Source of the DNA: Natronomonas salinimetallica
GTDB lineage: Archaea > Halobacteriota > Halobacteria > Halobacteriales > Haloarculaceae
Direction: 5' to 3'
DNA: 64,000 bases
NCBI RefSeq assembly: GCF_013839515.1
Contig: NZ_JACDNQ010000001.1
Location: 1-64,000, forward strand
The first letter of the stretch is position 1. Each line of letters begins with the position of its first letter. Both the position numbers and the translations under genes were made by a program. The notes beneath the pieces are model-generated. The model was not told the origin of the DNA. It was given only the letters and a program-made list of their open reading frames with translations, and did no database searches. Shown here in pieces: positions 9,145 through 17,328 of this stretch.

Positions 9145-9945
9145 TCACGACGTCGGGTCGGTCCGCTCCCGTACCCACCGGTCGTCGTCGTATTTTCGCT
9201 CGCACAGGTCCGCGGCCCGGTCGCGTTCGGCGTCGGTCCAGGTGCCCGGATCAGCGTCGGCCCACCGGGCCAGTTCCGTCTCCAACCGGTCGACGAACGC
9301 GGCACGGTCGGCATCGACGGCCGGCCGTTCGGAGACCCCCCCCACGCGGTCGGCGAACGCCTCGGGGGCCACCGGCGGGTCGACGAACGGGACGAGGTGC
9401 GCTTCCGGGTCGGATTCGAAGGTCAACGACCCGTGCTGGACGACCGCCTCGCGGGTCCGATACTGGGCGTTGCCGGCGACCTTTCGGCCGTCGCAGACGA
9501 GGTCGTGGGCCGGATCGAGCGCCCGGAGATAACAGAGCGGCTGCCAAAGCGCCGGGGCTCCGGCGTCGGCGAATCCCACGTCGGCCCCCACGGTCTCGAA
9601 GGCCGCAAGCACCGGTTCGAGAAGCCGTCGATAGCACTCGGTCACATCGCCGGGAAACGCCGAGCGGGGCGCGATTATCGAGTAGGCAACGTCGCCGGCC
9701 TCGTCGTGGTAGATCGCACCCCCACCCGTCTGGCGACGCGTCACGTCGATCCCGGCGTCCGAGCAGTGCTCCCAGTCGACGACCGCGGCGTCGGTACCGT
9801 AGCCGAGCGAGACGGTACTCGGCGTCCACCGATAGAGCCGAACCGTTGCCGGGCCGCCCGAGGCGACCGTCTCGGCTGCTGTCTCGTCGAACGCCATCGC
9901 CAGCGGGCCGCCGAGTCGCTCCTCCGTGATGAGCCGCCAGTCCAT
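9145..9945 (-). CDS. Lipoate-protein ligase A / octanoyltransferase family protein
   Basis: 266 residues of the biotin/lipoate ligase fold. The lipoate-binding loop RRQTGGGAIYH is at residues 70-80, and the catalytic Lys is in CDGRKVAGNAQYR (K155). The family attaches lipoate or octanoate to E2 or H proteins. No separate C-terminal accessory domain is evident at the usual length, so a partner protein or a transferase activity is possible. Which acyl substrate it uses cannot be decided here. Confidence 0.85.
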   Translation of the reverse strand: MDWRLITEERLGGPLAMAFDETAAETVASGGPATVRLYRWTPSTVSLGYGTDAAVVDWEHCSDAGIDVTRRQTGGGAIYHDEAGDVAYSIIAPRSAFPGDVTECYRRLLEPVLAAFETVGADVGFADAGAPALWQPLCYLRALDPAHDLVCDGRKVAGNAQYRTREAVVQHGSLTFESDPEAHLVPFVDPPVAPEAFADRVGGVSERPAVDADRAAFVDRLETELARWADADPGTWTDAERDRAADLCERKYDDDRWVRERTDPTS

Positions 9946-10180
9946 ACCCCGCCTGAGACGGCGACGGACAAGCGGGTTTCGCTACCGTCACGAGCGGAGC
10001 CACGCCGCGGGGGGACGAACACAGTTCACTGTACATCGCCTCAGTCGTCGAGACCGGCTCTCGATGCATATGGGATTCTGGCGTACTCACACAGAGTGCG
10101 AAAGCGTAGTCCGGAACGACGACACGAATCGCCGGATCATATCCAGACGACCTCGGCCTCCTCATTGCGGTTGTGCGCCA

Positions 10181-10212
10181 TATGCATTGAGAAGGTCGGT
10201 CTCAACTACTGG
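10181..10212. repeat. 32-bp hairpin-bearing repeat, left copy
   Basis: This sequence begins TATGCATTGAGA and ends TCTCAACTACTGG. It matches 15171-15202 at 27 of 32 positions in the same orientation. The inner arms TTGAGA and TCTCAA form a short hairpin. It lies between the lipoate-ligase family gene and the exonuclease gene. Confidence 0.6.
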
Positions 10213-10306
10213 ATCGCCCCGTTCTATATAGCGAATATCAATTTATGAGGTGCCCAACTGAGTGATACGCAGGTAGTACCGCGGTCGGGAGCCGACGTCG
10301 GTACCG

Positions 10307-11074
10307 CTACGGCGAAAACGTCTCCGGCAGTAGTTCCCGGTCGAGCCGTTCGACGGTCCGATCCGCGACTGTTCGCAGATTGATCGCGTCCTCGCGGTTG
10401 TACGAGACGAGCGTCTCCAGGGAGCCGTCGACGCCGCGCTCGTGTTCGCGCCACAGTCGGACGGCGTCTTTCCCGGAGATGTCCGGTCGGTCGCGCTCGA
10501 CGCCGATCTCGGGTTCGATCGCTTTCAGCCCGCCCGTCAGCCCGACGCGCTTGCAGGGGTACATCAGGTCGAGGTGGGGCCGATCGATATCGATATCGAA
10601 CGAGGCCTCCAGGAAGGGGACGTCGAAGCGTGCCCCATTGAACGTGACGAGCAACGGCGAATCGAGCAGTTCCACGAGGCTCTCGCGGGTCAGGTCGTCG
10701 CCGCTGACGAGTGTCTCCGTATCGTCGCCCCGATACGCGCTGACACAAGTCACGCTATCGTGGGTGTGATTCAATCCCGTCGTCTCGATGTCGAAAAAAC
10801 ACGCTTGCCCGCGGAAGTCCTCGTAGAGCCGCCAGCGTTCCCGCGAGGGGAGCGCCCGGTCGAAGAACGCCGAGTCGCCGTCATCGAGACGCGGGCGTGC
10901 ACGGTCGATGAACGACTCGATCCGGTCCGCGGTCGTCGGGCCACACAGCGTCCGGTCGAACGCCGCCCACGTGAGCGCGCCAGAGTTCCACAGTTCCCGT
11001 TCGGTGGCCTGGCCGACCCCCTCGACGCCGATGTAGGTGTGTTCGAGGCGCACGGCTGACCGTGGGATTGCCAT
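10307..11074 (-). CDS. RNase H-fold (DEDD-type) exonuclease, YprB-like
   Basis: About 255 residues from the internal ATG at 11074. An upstream in-frame ATG would place the N-terminus inside the 86-bp MITE, which is unlikely. The N-terminal segment RLEHTYIGVEGVG resembles a helix-hairpin-helix-like lead. The nuclease motifs are FFDIETTGL, FNGARFDVPFLE and YNREDAINL, matching the RNase H-like RNase_H_2 family (DEDD exonucleases). It probably degrades DNA or RNA 3' to 5', but its pathway is unknown. Confidence 0.8.
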   Translation of the reverse strand: MAIPRSAVRLEHTYIGVEGVGQATERELWNSGALTWAAFDRTLCGPTTADRIESFIDRARPRLDDGDSAFFDRALPSRERWRLYEDFRGQACFFDIETTGLNHTHDSVTCVSAYRGDDTETLVSGDDLTRESLVELLDSPLLVTFNGARFDVPFLEASFDIDIDRPHLDLMYPCKRVGLTGGLKAIEPEIGVERDRPDISGKDAVRLWREHERGVDGSLETLVSYNREDAINLRTVADRTVERLDRELLPETFSP

Positions 11075-11142
11075 TCCCCTAATACTGCCGACATCCGTTC
11101 GTGATGCGATCGCGACACCGGCGGGCGAATCGCGTGCCATCG

Positions 11143-11228
11143 CTATAGTGGAGATCGGAAGACAGTACACACTCGACCGCACGGCGGCAGTGCGATCGAT
11201 GTGTACATAGTTGCGATGTTCACTATAG
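11143..11228. repeat. 86-bp palindromic MITE, copy A
   Basis: Imperfect palindrome with CTATAGTG / CACTATAG ends. Copies are also present at 37535-37620 (reverse orientation), 43810-44006 (interrupted) and 60957-61042. It has no coding capacity. The TA dinucleotides just inside the ends fit a TA target site, as used by IS630/Tc1-type transposases. It sits upstream of the exonuclease start. Confidence 0.85.
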
Positions 11229-11319
11229 CGTACTACTCGTCCGACGCATCGAATCGGACGGGGGACGCCAGATTTAAATCGTATTCTGCGATATCAAATG
11301 GCATCTGCGGAAGTTGAGA

Positions 11320-12207
11320 CTACAACAGGTGGCCGTACCCTTTGCGTTCGAGTTCGGCTTCCAGTTCGACGTGCATCGCGTCGACAGTCTCCTCGCCGAA
11401 GTGCTGTCCCGTCATCGCTCCCGACATTTCCGCGATCTCAGCGTGCCACTCGCGAACTGCGTCCGCAAGCGCGGCGAGAAGTTCTTCTTCGGTCTTGTTT
11501 GCGCCGTCGATCTCCTCGACGATCTGCCATCCTGGCTGGAAATTTTCGAGGACGTATCCTGTCTCCTCGAACTGAATCGCGAACCGCTCACAGACTGCTC
11601 CGAACCCGGTTTCGATGCTGAGTAACGGAAGGACGTGAACGATCCCTTTACGCTCCTCCAGTGCACGAAGATCCGCGACGGGCACAGCAGTCTCTGGAAG
11701 CACTGAATAGAGTGGATCCGGGAGCGGCGGGTCGCCCTCATCGGTTCTCGGTGGATCGTACTGGTCGTTGATCGAATCGCCCTTCTCGTTCACGACTGCT
11801 GGCTCTGTGTCACTCGGCTCATCGCTGAGAATCTCTTTTAGGATACCGTAGAAGCGCCACTCGTCGCCGTAGTCATAGAGATAGCAGATGCGGTCGTACT
11901 GTTCGAGGCCGAGCTGGCGGGTCATCTCGCCGATCGTCACGTCTCCTGCGTTCTCGATCCGTTCCGTACGCAATACCGGATCGCCACCAAGCGATTCTTC
12001 ATACTCCTGCGGACACTGGTATTTGACAGCGCTGTCCCAGTAGTCCTCGTCATCACCGACAAACCAGAGATGGCCCTGATCGAGCCCGACTGCGGGGTTG
12101 ATCGCCGACTGAAACTCAGCGATCGTTCTGTCTGCGCCGACGACGATATCTCGCCACAGAGATGTCGGGTCGGGGTCGAACTTGACGCGAAATCGGTAGG
12201 CAGTCAT
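11320..12207 (-). CDS. pRiA4b ORF-3-like protein
   Basis: 295 residues. The N-terminal 130 residues match the plasmid pRiA4b ORF-3-like family: FRVKFDPDPTSLWRDIVV, GHLWFVGDDEDYWD and the hallmark CYLYDYGDEWRF. The remaining half has no recognised domain. The family is typical of plasmids and accessory islands and has no settled function. Its start overlaps the stop of the upstream gene by four bases (ATGA type), so the two are almost surely co-transcribed and translationally coupled. Confidence 0.8.
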   Translation of the reverse strand: MTAYRFRVKFDPDPTSLWRDIVVGADRTIAEFQSAINPAVGLDQGHLWFVGDDEDYWDSAVKYQCPQEYEESLGGDPVLRTERIENAGDVTIGEMTRQLGLEQYDRICYLYDYGDEWRFYGILKEILSDEPSDTEPAVVNEKGDSINDQYDPPRTDEGDPPLPDPLYSVLPETAVPVADLRALEERKGIVHVLPLLSIETGFGAVCERFAIQFEETGYVLENFQPGWQIVEEIDGANKTEEELLAALADAVREWHAEIAEMSGAMTGQHFGEETVDAMHVELEAELERKGYGHLL

Positions 12208-13175
12208 CCTTGCATCTCCGTACCCGTGCGGAAGCTCGTGAGGTCGTCGATACGTTGTTCAAGCTCCTCGACCTCTGCTCGGAGCTGGTCCGCCTCATCG
12301 TCCTCGCTGGCCGCGAGGCGGTCTTTCAATCCCTGCAATCGGGACTCTTTGACGTCTTCATCGACTTCGGCTTTGCGAACGTATTCGCTTTCTTCGACTT
12401 CGTACACATCGGATTCGGAGAGCGTGGTAACTTCCAGCGCTTCATCGACTTTCGAGCGGTCGACGCTCAGCACACGTTCGCGGTCGATGCCAGCGTTCTT
12501 GAGGCGTTCCAGCACCTCCTCGTCGTCTTTGAGCGAACGGTTGCGGCGACTCGTCCGCTGGACGGAGCCGTACTGCCCGGAAACCGGACGGTCGTGATGA
12601 AGCCGAGCGAGGAGGACATCCGCGATCTCCTTGCGGAATTCGTTAGCATCTCGCTGGACATCCGAAAGCAGGGTGTAGAGATTCACCAACGCGTCGGTCT
12701 CCAGTTCAGAGAGAGTAGTCACATCGTGGCGTTCGAGTGCATCGATGAGGAGAAGTGCATCCGAGTAGACATCAAGTCCGTCGGGTTCAGTTCGTTCCTC
12801 GTCCGTTGGTTCCTGTTCCGCGCCCACCACCTGCGTTGCCGTCGAAACCTCCGATTGTGTGATGATTCCAGCGTCTTCATCAACCTCGAACCGTGGATGG
12901 ACACTCCACACCGCCGGGTATGGGTCGGCATCCGGCGGGAGACGGTCAAGATCAAACCCGTCGGGAGCGTCTTCGATTCGTCGATAGAGCGTTTCGAACT
13001 GGTCGCACTGGAGCGGTCGCTTCTCGTCTCTGTCTTCGAACTGAATGATGACGCGAGCGTCCTGCACGTCAGTAATACGAAATCGCTGATGGGAGAGCGG
13101 CGTGATGAGCGTCGCGCTCTCGGGAAGGTCGTCGAGTTCGTCGAGAAGCGTGTGCCAGCTGGCAGTGAAAGCCAT
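12204..13175 (-). CDS. Conserved hypothetical protein with C-terminal coiled coil
   Basis: 323 residues, very acidic. I do not recognise a family. The first 90 residues look like a small beta-rich domain (SHQRFRITDV). A helical middle segment follows, and the last 60 residues (DRLAASEDDEADQLRAEVEE onward) are a predicted coiled coil. It forms a two-gene operon with the pRiA4b ORF-3-like gene. Confidence 0.7.
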   Translation of the reverse strand: MAFTASWHTLLDELDDLPESATLITPLSHQRFRITDVQDARVIIQFEDRDEKRPLQCDQFETLYRRIEDAPDGFDLDRLPPDADPYPAVWSVHPRFEVDEDAGIITQSEVSTATQVVGAEQEPTDEERTEPDGLDVYSDALLLIDALERHDVTTLSELETDALVNLYTLLSDVQRDANEFRKEIADVLLARLHHDRPVSGQYGSVQRTSRRNRSLKDDEEVLERLKNAGIDRERVLSVDRSKVDEALEVTTLSESDVYEVEESEYVRKAEVDEDVKESRLQGLKDRLAASEDDEADQLRAEVEELEQRIDDLTSFRTGTEMQG

Positions 13176-13282
13176 ATACAGTGGTTGCGAGCCACTCCGA
13201 CTAAATCCTGTTCACGACGCGGCCACTGGCGGGTCGTCTCTTCAACAGACAGTCTGATACGTGGTATTTCGGAACTACTGAT

Positions 13283-13642
13283 ATGGCTGAGACGTACGCA
13301 CTCCGTGTCCAGGTCGAGTCACACGAATACGACGGCGAGTTCTATCTCGTTGGTGAAAGGTACGGGACCCCAGCAGACGTGTTGGACAACGTCGCTGCCG
13401 ATCATCTCTTGCGAATCGCAAATGCGCCACGTATCGAAGAGTACCTGCTCGACGTGCTGAAGCACGGAGAGAATACAAGTGAAGCCGAGTATGAGGCGAC
13501 AGACAGCGATGTCGAATGCTGGATTCACGTCGACGTCTCCTACCAGAGATACGCCTTCGGTGTCGGGAACAGAATGTTCGAGTTCTCCGGCGTACCGACC
13601 AAAAGCGAAATCGCGTCGACTGTCACGCAACTCCAGTCGTAG
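13283..13642 (+). CDS. Hypothetical protein
   Basis: 119 acidic residues starting MAETYALRVQVES. No motif is recognised. The composition and regular alternation suggest a compact alpha/beta protein. It lies divergently from the 323-residue gene (about 107 bp apart) and convergently with the 302-residue gene (14 bp apart), inside the accessory stretch. Confidence 0.6.
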   Translation: MAETYALRVQVESHEYDGEFYLVGERYGTPADVLDNVAADHLLRIANAPRIEEYLLDVLKHGENTSEAEYEATDSDVECWIHVDVSYQRYAFGVGNRMFEFSGVPTKSEIASTVTQLQS

Positions 13643-13656
13643 CTGTGGACTCTCGG

Positions 13657-14565
13657 TCAGGGATCGAAGTGGTAGATGTAGGGGTGGTCAGCCTTCCCAG
13701 CGGGCATAATCTCTTCGAGTAGCTTGCGAACCTCGGATTCGGAGGGGGCACTAGTGATGATCCGATCATCGTAGATCCCTACATAGGCTTCGTTGAGTCC
13801 CAACTCGCGCAGTTCGCGACCCAAGCTGCGGGCTCGGGCCTTCCCCATTTCCTGGTGGTAAATCCGCTCCAGTTCGTCGGTTTTCTCCCGCAACTTCTCG
13901 ATCTCCGACGCGTATCGCTCTCGGTTGCGCTTGTTCTTCATGTAGAAGCGCAACTCCTCGGCGTCCGTCTTTTCGTCTTCCTCGGGTACTGGAAGCGAGT
14001 CGATGATGCCGAAGCGATGTTTGGCCTCTTCGTACTCGTCATCGATGTCAGTACTGAGGGAACCCCCGAAGATGATGTTCTTGACCCCGATCCACCCGTC
14101 GTAGACGATCTGGTCCTCGAACGGCAATAGGACGACACTCGAAACTGGGACTGGAAGTGCGGACTCGTCCCACACCTCGGCGAACGGAAGTCGAGCCGGG
14201 CGGACTGCATATGCTTTCGGCGGTTCTGTCCAATCGAGGAAGATCGCGTCGTCCTCTCGATAGCGGACGACGACGAACTCTCCGGCGATAAAATCAGTCC
14301 ACGCTGTGACCTGCTCGAGATCAGCCTCCGACAGGTCGGGAGGGTTCTCTTCAACGAAGTCCTCTATCAGGTCTGTCGTCGACTCGTTGTAGAGCGCGTT
14401 TCGGAGCGGGAGAAGCTCGTCTGTGTAGTGCTGTTCCAGATCAGCAACCGTTTCGATCTCTTTGATGACCTCGAAGCGGTCGTTGACATACACCAGCAGA
14501 TGGGCGTACAGGTCCAGAAACCGTTGCTCACTCTCTTCGGATAGCCGTCTGTCGGCTCCACTCAT
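13657..14565 (-). CDS. Hypothetical protein with central coiled coil
   Basis: 302 acidic residues. There is no recognised domain. Residues about 205-250 (NRERYASEIEKLREKTDELE) are a likely coiled coil, and the C-terminus ends HPYIYHFDP. The start overlaps the decayed PIN-toxin frame, consistent with rearrangement at its 5' side. Confidence 0.65.
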   Translation of the reverse strand: MSGADRRLSEESEQRFLDLYAHLLVYVNDRFEVIKEIETVADLEQHYTDELLPLRNALYNESTTDLIEDFVEENPPDLSEADLEQVTAWTDFIAGEFVVVRYREDDAIFLDWTEPPKAYAVRPARLPFAEVWDESALPVPVSSVVLLPFEDQIVYDGWIGVKNIIFGGSLSTDIDDEYEEAKHRFGIIDSLPVPEEDEKTDAEELRFYMKNKRNRERYASEIEKLREKTDELERIYHQEMGKARARSLGRELRELGLNEAYVGIYDDRIITSAPSESEVRKLLEEIMPAGKADHPYIYHFDP

Positions 14566-14760
14566 CGGTAATAGACGTGTTCACGGGCACACCAACAACG
14601 GTCACACCCTGGTCTTTCGCAAACGACCGGGCATCTCCGTCGTCTGTCAGCAGCCGACCGCCGTGTGCGTCGGCGAGGGCGAACGCCTGTGCTTCCCCTG
14701 GATCGAGGTGATCACTGACAATCGCCTCTCTGTTTGCGACGGTGTCCGAGATTGGTACGT
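14528..14760 (-). pseudogene. PIN-domain toxin remnant
   Basis: The frame contains HLDPGEAQAFALADAHGG, LLTDDGDARSFAKDQ and a final TSITDEW, matching the second half of haloarchaeal VapC-like PIN proteins encoded next to UPF0175 antitoxins. The N-terminal part with the first catalytic Asp is missing and the tail is shortened, so it cannot be active. Its 3' end overlaps the start of the 302-residue gene. Confidence 0.6.
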
Positions 14761-15116
14761 AACCCCTCATCAGACGAGTCCTCATCATCGAATTCGAGTT
14801 CACGTGCTGCCTCTGCTTCGTAGGCTGCGTCGTCTTCGTCAACGAGCCCGAGGCGAAGTTCAACACCATGCTCACGGAGGATATCACGCATCGTCCAACG
14901 GTCGACATCAGCGAGTCTCGCAGCATCACCGAGCGTGATTCGCTCACGTTCGTAGAGGGCGACTGCAGCTGCAATACGTTCGTTCTCGTTATCCTCGAAG
15001 TATTCACGCACGAACTCTCGCAACGCATCGCTTTTACCCCCGAACACACCAGCCTCAACAGCCCCCTCAATGAGGAGGTCAAGGTCGTCTGGATAGGAGC
15101 CGGTAATTCGAGCCAT
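14712..15116 (-). CDS. UPF0175-family antitoxin
   Basis: 134 residues. The core includes KSDALREFVREYF, ERITLGDAARLADVDRWTM and EHGVELRLG, typical of UPF0175 DNA-binding antitoxins. The usual end, near ELEFDDEDSSDE, is followed here by about 17 extra residues that read through toward the broken toxin. This suggests a frameshift or deletion at the antitoxin-toxin junction. With the toxin gone, the antitoxin may be an orphan. Confidence 0.75.
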   Translation of the reverse strand: MARITGSYPDDLDLLIEGAVEAGVFGGKSDALREFVREYFEDNENERIAAAVALYERERITLGDAARLADVDRWTMRDILREHGVELRLGLVDEDDAAYEAEAARELEFDDEDSSDEGLRTNLGHRRKQRGDCQ

Positions 15117-15170
15117 CGTTCTATCCGAGACTACGACTTCATACTATTCATGAACTACGCTAGACTCCTA

Positions 15171-15202
15171 TATGCATTGAGACGACCAGTCTCAACTTCT
15201 GG
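15171..15202. repeat. 32-bp hairpin-bearing repeat, right copy
   Basis: Begins TATGCATTGAGAC and contains the perfect arms TTGAGAC / GTCTCAA with a 5-base loop. It is in the same orientation as 10181-10212. The two copies bracket about 5 kb of mostly accessory genes. Confidence 0.6.
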
Positions 15203-15320
15203 CATCTGAACCCGCAGGCTCGGAGCCCCCTGCAACCACCCGCGGCCGGTCGGTGGACGCGAATTCGAGCGGACCGTCGTGTCCCGGACGCTCGGGGTCG
15301 CTGGAATCCCATCGCACGTG

Positions 15321-15430
15321 CCCCCACGTCGTCCGAACCCTCCCCGGCACATTCGAGTTCGCTCGCCGCCGCTCCCTCGTGGGCTGTGTCGTCTTCGCCA
15401 GCGGGTCCGAGGCGAAACCCAACACATACT
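15321..15430 (-). pseudogene. Second, degenerate UPF0175 antitoxin tail
   Basis: On the minus strand a frame reads FRLGPAGEDDTAHEGAAASE, which aligns with the antitoxin tail LRLGLVDEDDAAYEAEAARE at 14.8 kb; the DNA is similar too. No start or upstream part remains. It appears to be the relic of a second toxin-antitoxin locus or of a duplication. Confidence 0.5.
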
Positions 15431-15433
15431 GCT

Positions 15434-15916
15434 CTATCGCCGGGGCGATTCTACGGCGAGGACCTCGATGTCGAAGACGAGCGTCCGGCCGGCCAGTTCG
15501 TGGTTAAAATCGACCTGGACGGTGTTCTCCGTGACCGCGGTGACGTCGCCGTGAAGGTCGTTTTTCGCCTCGACGTGATCACCGATCTCGGGGGGATCTC
15601 CGACCATCGCCTCGAACGTCTCGGGGGCGTACTCCCGAACCCGCTCGGGATCGTGCGCACCGTAGGCGTCGGCCGGCGGGACCGCCACCGTCGCCTCCTC
15701 GTCGACGGCCATCCCGACGACGGCCGCCTCGAGGCCGGCGATCACCTCGTTCGCACCGACGGTGAACGACAGCGGTGAGGGCTCCGCATCCGCGCGTCCG
15801 TCCGGTAGGAGATCGTGCTCTCTGGCCACGTCGGGGCGTGAGGTCGCAAAGACGGTACCGTCCTCGAATCGGCCGACGTACCCGAGCCGGACTCGATCAC
15901 CCTGTTCGATCGTCAC
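15434..15916 (-). CDS. FKBP-type peptidyl-prolyl isomerase (SlyD-like)
   Basis: About 160 residues from a GTG at 15916 (VTIEQGDRVRLGYVGRF). The longer frame upstream lacks homology and has non-acidic composition. The FKBP core is recognisable in GYVGRFEDGTVFATSRP, NEVIAGLEAAVVGMAVDEE and the final ELAGRTLVFDIEV, with an insert-in-flap region around HDPERVREYAP as in SlyD proteins. It catalyses proline isomerisation and acts as a folding helper in the cytoplasm. Confidence 0.85.
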   Translation of the reverse strand: MTIEQGDRVRLGYVGRFEDGTVFATSRPDVAREHDLLPDGRADAEPSPLSFTVGANEVIAGLEAAVVGMAVDEEATVAVPPADAYGAHDPERVREYAPETFEAMVGDPPEIGDHVEAKNDLHGDVTAVTENTVQVDFNHELAGRTLVFDIEVLAVESPRR

Positions 15917-15977
15917 ACCGGCTGTTGCGGCGACCGATACATAGTGGCTTCGGAGCGAGGCGGGCCGACGGGACGGA

Positions 15978-17147
15978 TCACTGCCGGAGGTCGTAGAGCC
16001 GACGGAACGCAGTCGGGGAGAACCGCAACTCGACGCGGCTGGGTGGCCGGCCCTTCCCGTCGTGGTCGTCCGACTGGACGCGTTCGACGATGCCGGCCTC
16101 CGCCATCTCATAGAGGAAGCGCTTGACCGTCCCCACGGAGAGATCGACGGTGGAACTGATCGCCTCCGTCGTCGCGGACACGGAGGCGCGGTCGTCGGCG
16201 TCGAGGTCGACGAGCTTCCGCAGCACGACCTGTTTGTTGGCCGGTAACGAGAGCACCTGCGCCAACGAGACGGACGGCTGGGGGATCTCCCCGATGGCGG
16301 CGTCGATGTCCTCCTCGAGGAGCCGGGTCCGCTCGGCCCGACTCGCCCGATCGGCCGCGATGAAAAGCGCCGCGAGAGCGTCGTGTGCGTTACCGTCGGC
16401 CCACTCGGCGATCCGGCGGGCGAGTTCGTGATCCAGCGCCCGCTGGGCGAGTCCCTCCGAGGCCCGCGTCATCAGGACGTCGACGAGCATCTGACGCTGG
16501 TAGGGTGCGACGTTGATCGACGTCGCCGTGTACGTCGTCAATCCGATCCGTTCGGGGTCGGCGCGGCCGACGGCCAGCCAACTCACGTTGCTCGGCAGGC
16601 CGGCGAACAGGTCGATGAGGCCGGTCGTATCGGTGCTGTTCGGTTCGCCGACGTGATCGACGGCTACGACGATCCCGTTCCGTGACTCCCCGAGGATGGC
16701 GTGGAGCCGATCCCGGAGCTCCTCGGTGCTGATGCCGTGTTCCGGCACCGAGTCCTCGACGAGCGAGTCGAGGACGGCGTGATAGAAGGCGAACTCGCTC
16801 GTCGTCTCTCGCATATCGAGGTAGACGAACCCCGGTGTCGTCGGCGACGCCGCCCGCGTGCTCGTGTGGATGACCGAGCGCGGCTCCGTCGAGAGGCGTT
16901 TCAGGTGATCGAACAGCGCGGTAACGATCGCGGATTTCCCCGAGCCGAACTCGCCGTATACGTACGCGTTCGGGGGGAGAACGCCGTCGAAGACGGGATC
17001 GAGGTGATCGAGCAGCCGCTCGAACACGGGGCCTCGATCCGAGGGCTCGTCAATGTGTGCCACAGGCGACAGCGAGTCGTAGTCCTGGATCAGGCGTGGC
17101 CCCTCGTTTCGGCGCTCCCGTCGTTTTATTCGCGCGTCGATGTCCAT
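15978..17147 (-). CDS. Orc1/Cdc6-like AAA+ ATPase with winged helix
   Basis: 389 residues from ATG 17147 (MDIDARIKRRERR). Walker A GEFGSGKS is at 65-72. The Walker B strand reads VVAVDHVGE with His165 after the catalytic Asp, where replication initiators usually have Glu. A C-terminal winged-helix region (TVKRFLYEMAEAGIVERVQ) fits DNA binding. It resembles Cdc6/Cdc18 paralogues of haloarchaea rather than the main origin-linked Orc1. No origin-box repeats were noticed nearby, so an initiator role is doubtful. Confidence 0.8.
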   Translation of the reverse strand: MDIDARIKRRERRNEGPRLIQDYDSLSPVAHIDEPSDRGPVFERLLDHLDPVFDGVLPPNAYVYGEFGSGKSAIVTALFDHLKRLSTEPRSVIHTSTRAASPTTPGFVYLDMRETTSEFAFYHAVLDSLVEDSVPEHGISTEELRDRLHAILGESRNGIVVAVDHVGEPNSTDTTGLIDLFAGLPSNVSWLAVGRADPERIGLTTYTATSINVAPYQRQMLVDVLMTRASEGLAQRALDHELARRIAEWADGNAHDALAALFIAADRASRAERTRLLEEDIDAAIGEIPQPSVSLAQVLSLPANKQVVLRKLVDLDADDRASVSATTEAISSTVDLSVGTVKRFLYEMAEAGIVERVQSDDHDGKGRPPSRVELRFSPTAFRRLYDLRQ

Positions 17148-17328
17148 GTCCAGTCCACGTGTGTGATAGCGGGTGATTTCAGCCACGGCATAAAAAGAAC
17201 CCCGGTTGAGAGAGCGCCCATCCCCTCCCGCGGGGACGGACGCTGCGGCGCATCGGACCGGTGTGTTGGCCCGACGTGCCACGGTTCTGAGCGATACGTC
17301 GGCCCGAAACGCGGTTCGACACCTCGAT

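Noticed and set aside
7971..9929. Very long plus-strand frame over nfo and the lipoate-ligase family gene
   Set aside because: It is antisense to two well-recognised genes and its product is Arg/Pro-rich, unlike acidic haloarchaeal proteins.
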